Shown piece after piece: positions 6,528 through 7,782 of a stretch of 7,782 nt of DNA. Under the pieces are notes generated by a model. The model was not told the origin of the DNA. It saw only the letters and a program-made list of their open reading frames with translations, and did not search any database. Position 1 is the stretch's first letter, and the number at the start of each line of letters is the position of its first letter. The stretch comes from a bacterium. GTDB taxonomy: Bacteria > ARS69. The position numbers and the translations under genes were made by a program. The stretch spans positions 1 through 7,782 of the forward strand of contig JALGZO010000466.1 in assembly GCA_025774865.1 (NCBI GenBank). Direction: 5' to 3'.

Positions 6528-7782
6528 GTGCCCGAGCACGAAGACAGGACGCTCCCTCCCGACGATCCAGACGCGACGATTCAGGACGCCCCCCGCGCGT
6601 CCCTCGCTCACATCTCGCTCGAGGCGTCCCAGGTCATCGGAAACTACCGCCTCGTACGAAGGGTCGGAGAGGGCGGCATGGGCGAGGTCTGGGAGGCCGA
6701 GCAGGAGCGCCCGGTCCGGCGCCAAGTGGCCCTCAAGCTCATCAAGGCGGGGATGGACACGCGCCAGGTCGTCGCCCGCTTCGAGGCGGAGCGCCAGGCT
6801 CTGGCGCTCATGGATCATCCCTACATCGCCAAGGTGTTCGACGCCGGCGCCACGGAGCAGGGACGCCCCTACTTCGTGATGGAGTTCGCCTCGGGTGTGC
6901 CCATCACGGACTACTGCGACGCTCAGCAGATGAACACGCACGAACGGCTGCGCCTCTTCATTCGAGTTTGCGAGGGCGTTCAGCACGCGCACCAGAAGGC
7001 CATCATCCACCGTGATCTCAAACCGTCGAACGTGCTCGCCAGCGAACAGGATGGCACGCACGTTCCCAAGATCATCGACTTCGGCGTCGCCAAGGCGATC
7101 AGCGACAAGCTGACCGAGCGCACCATGTACACGCAGGTGGGTGCGCTCATCGGCACGCTCGACTACATGAGCCCGGAACAGGTGTCGATGAGCGGCGAAG
7201 ACATCGACACGCGCACCGACGTATACGCGCTCGGCGTCCTCCTGTACCAGCTGCTCGTCGGCAAGCTGCCGTTCGATACTCGGGAGTTACCGCAGACAGG
7301 GCTGGACGAGATTCGTCGAATCATCCAGGAAGACGATCCGGAACGACCCAGTACTCGGATCGGTACGCTCGGCGGCTCCTCCGGCGCTTCCGCCGAACTT
7401 CGCCGCACTGATCGGCGGTCGCTCGCGCGCCTCCTTCGCGGCGAGCTCGACTGGATCACGGCGAAGGCTCTCGAAAAGGATCGGTCCCGCCGCTACAACA
7501 GCCCCGGCGAGCTCGCGGCCGACATTCAGCGGTACCTCGATCTGGAGCCGGTTCTGGCCGGTCCCCCCAGCCGCGCCTATCGCGCCCGGAAGTTCATTCG
7601 CAAACACAGAACCGCCGTTGCCGCCGGCGGGCTCGTGGCCCTCGCCCTCATCCTCGGCACGATCGGTTCGACCGTCGGCCTGTTGCGCGCGGTCCGGGCC
7701 GAGGCGGAAGCAAGACACGAGGCAGTCAAGACCGAGGCCGTGAATCAGATCCTCCACGACATGCTCGCCGCGGTGAGACCGG
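6528..7782 (+). CDS. Transmembrane eukaryotic-type serine/threonine protein kinase, C-terminus beyond the window edge
   Basis: A GTG start opens a frame of 418 codons that continues past the right edge. The kinase domain spans about residues 38-340. It shows the glycine-rich loop VGEGGMGEV (46-54), the ATP-binding lysine K70 in VALK, a helix-C glutamate near E86/E88, the catalytic loop HRDLKPSN (161-168, D163), the DFG metal site (184-186) and GTLDYMSPEQ (209-218). All key residues are present, so activity is expected. A membrane helix follows at about 362-386 after a basic stretch, then a charged helix (387-404) leading into NQILHDMLAAV, which in this kinase type often precedes TPR repeats. 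The kinase would therefore be cytoplasmic, with its C-terminal part outside the inner membrane. The N-terminal 36 residues are acidic and proline-rich. The gene is divergent from the transporter cluster, and a functional link is not shown. Confidence 0.92.
   Translation, partial: MPEHEDRTLPPDDPDATIQDAPRASLAHISLEASQVIGNYRLVRRVGEGGMGEVWEAEQERPVRRQVALKLIKAGMDTRQVVARFEAERQALALMDHPYIAKVFDAGATEQGRPYFVMEFASGVPITDYCDAQQMNTHERLRLFIRVCEGVQHAHQKAIIHRDLKPSNVLASEQDGTHVPKIIDFGVAKAISDKLTERTMYTQVGALIGTLDYMSPEQVSMSGEDIDTRTDVYALGVLLYQLLVGKLPFDTRELPQTGLDEIRRIIQEDDPERPSTRIGTLGGSSGASAELRRTDRRSLARLLRGELDWITAKALEKDRSRRYNSPGELAADIQRYLDLEPVLAGPPSRAYRARKFIRKHRTAVAAGGLVALALILGTIGSTVGLLRAVRAEAEARHEAVKTEAVNQILHDMLAAVRP

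Noticed and set aside
6315-7061. Minus-strand open frame of 248 codons
   Set aside because: Most of it is antisense to the kinase catalytic domain and no domain is recognisable.

Overview
The window is GC-rich bacterial DNA with tightly packed genes. It carries one leftward gene cluster (about 1-6120), a roughly 400-base divergent intergenic region, and the first part of a rightward eukaryotic-type serine/threonine kinase gene (6528 to the right edge). An outer-membrane beta-barrel gene points to a diderm. The kinase, with a catalytic domain, a single membrane helix and a short juxtamembrane coil, is of the kind common in Planctomycetota, Acidobacteriota and similar environmental diderms. The phylum cannot be fixed from this sequence. 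The adaptor and the secreted protein look, from memory of these families, more like actinobacterial versions, so part of the cluster may have been acquired by transfer.

In transcription order the leftward cluster contains four genes: (1) a secreted protein of unrecognised function with paired 'MxxxGFxY' segments and a CxxC motif (6120-5200); (2) a membrane-fusion (HlyD/MacA-like) adaptor with an inserted peptidoglycan-binding domain (5180-3657); (3) a MacB-type ABC transporter with ATPase and permease fused (3660-1627), whose start codon overlaps the adaptor stop as ATGA; and (4) after a 157-base gap, a beta-barrel protein resembling the LbtU siderophore porin (1469 to beyond the left edge). 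This resembles a MacA-MacB export module whose nearby outer-membrane partner is an LbtU-like barrel and not a TolC-type channel. The substrate cannot be read from the sequence.

The region 6121-6527 holds the likely promoter of the leftward cluster: an extended -10 element with a -35-like box 17 bases away. Two perfect inverted repeats surround it. One is a 7-6-7 dyad over the -35. The other is a 9-base pair of arms, one arm next to the -10 and the other in the leader. The kinase leader is rich in small hairpins, including two that are mutually exclusive just upstream of the GTG start.

The most noteworthy points are the combination of adaptor, MacB, LbtU-like barrel and secreted CxxC protein; a proline-rich basic insertion in the barrel; and the dyad-flanked promoter. 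No RNA genes, mobile elements, CRISPR arrays or classical terminators were seen.
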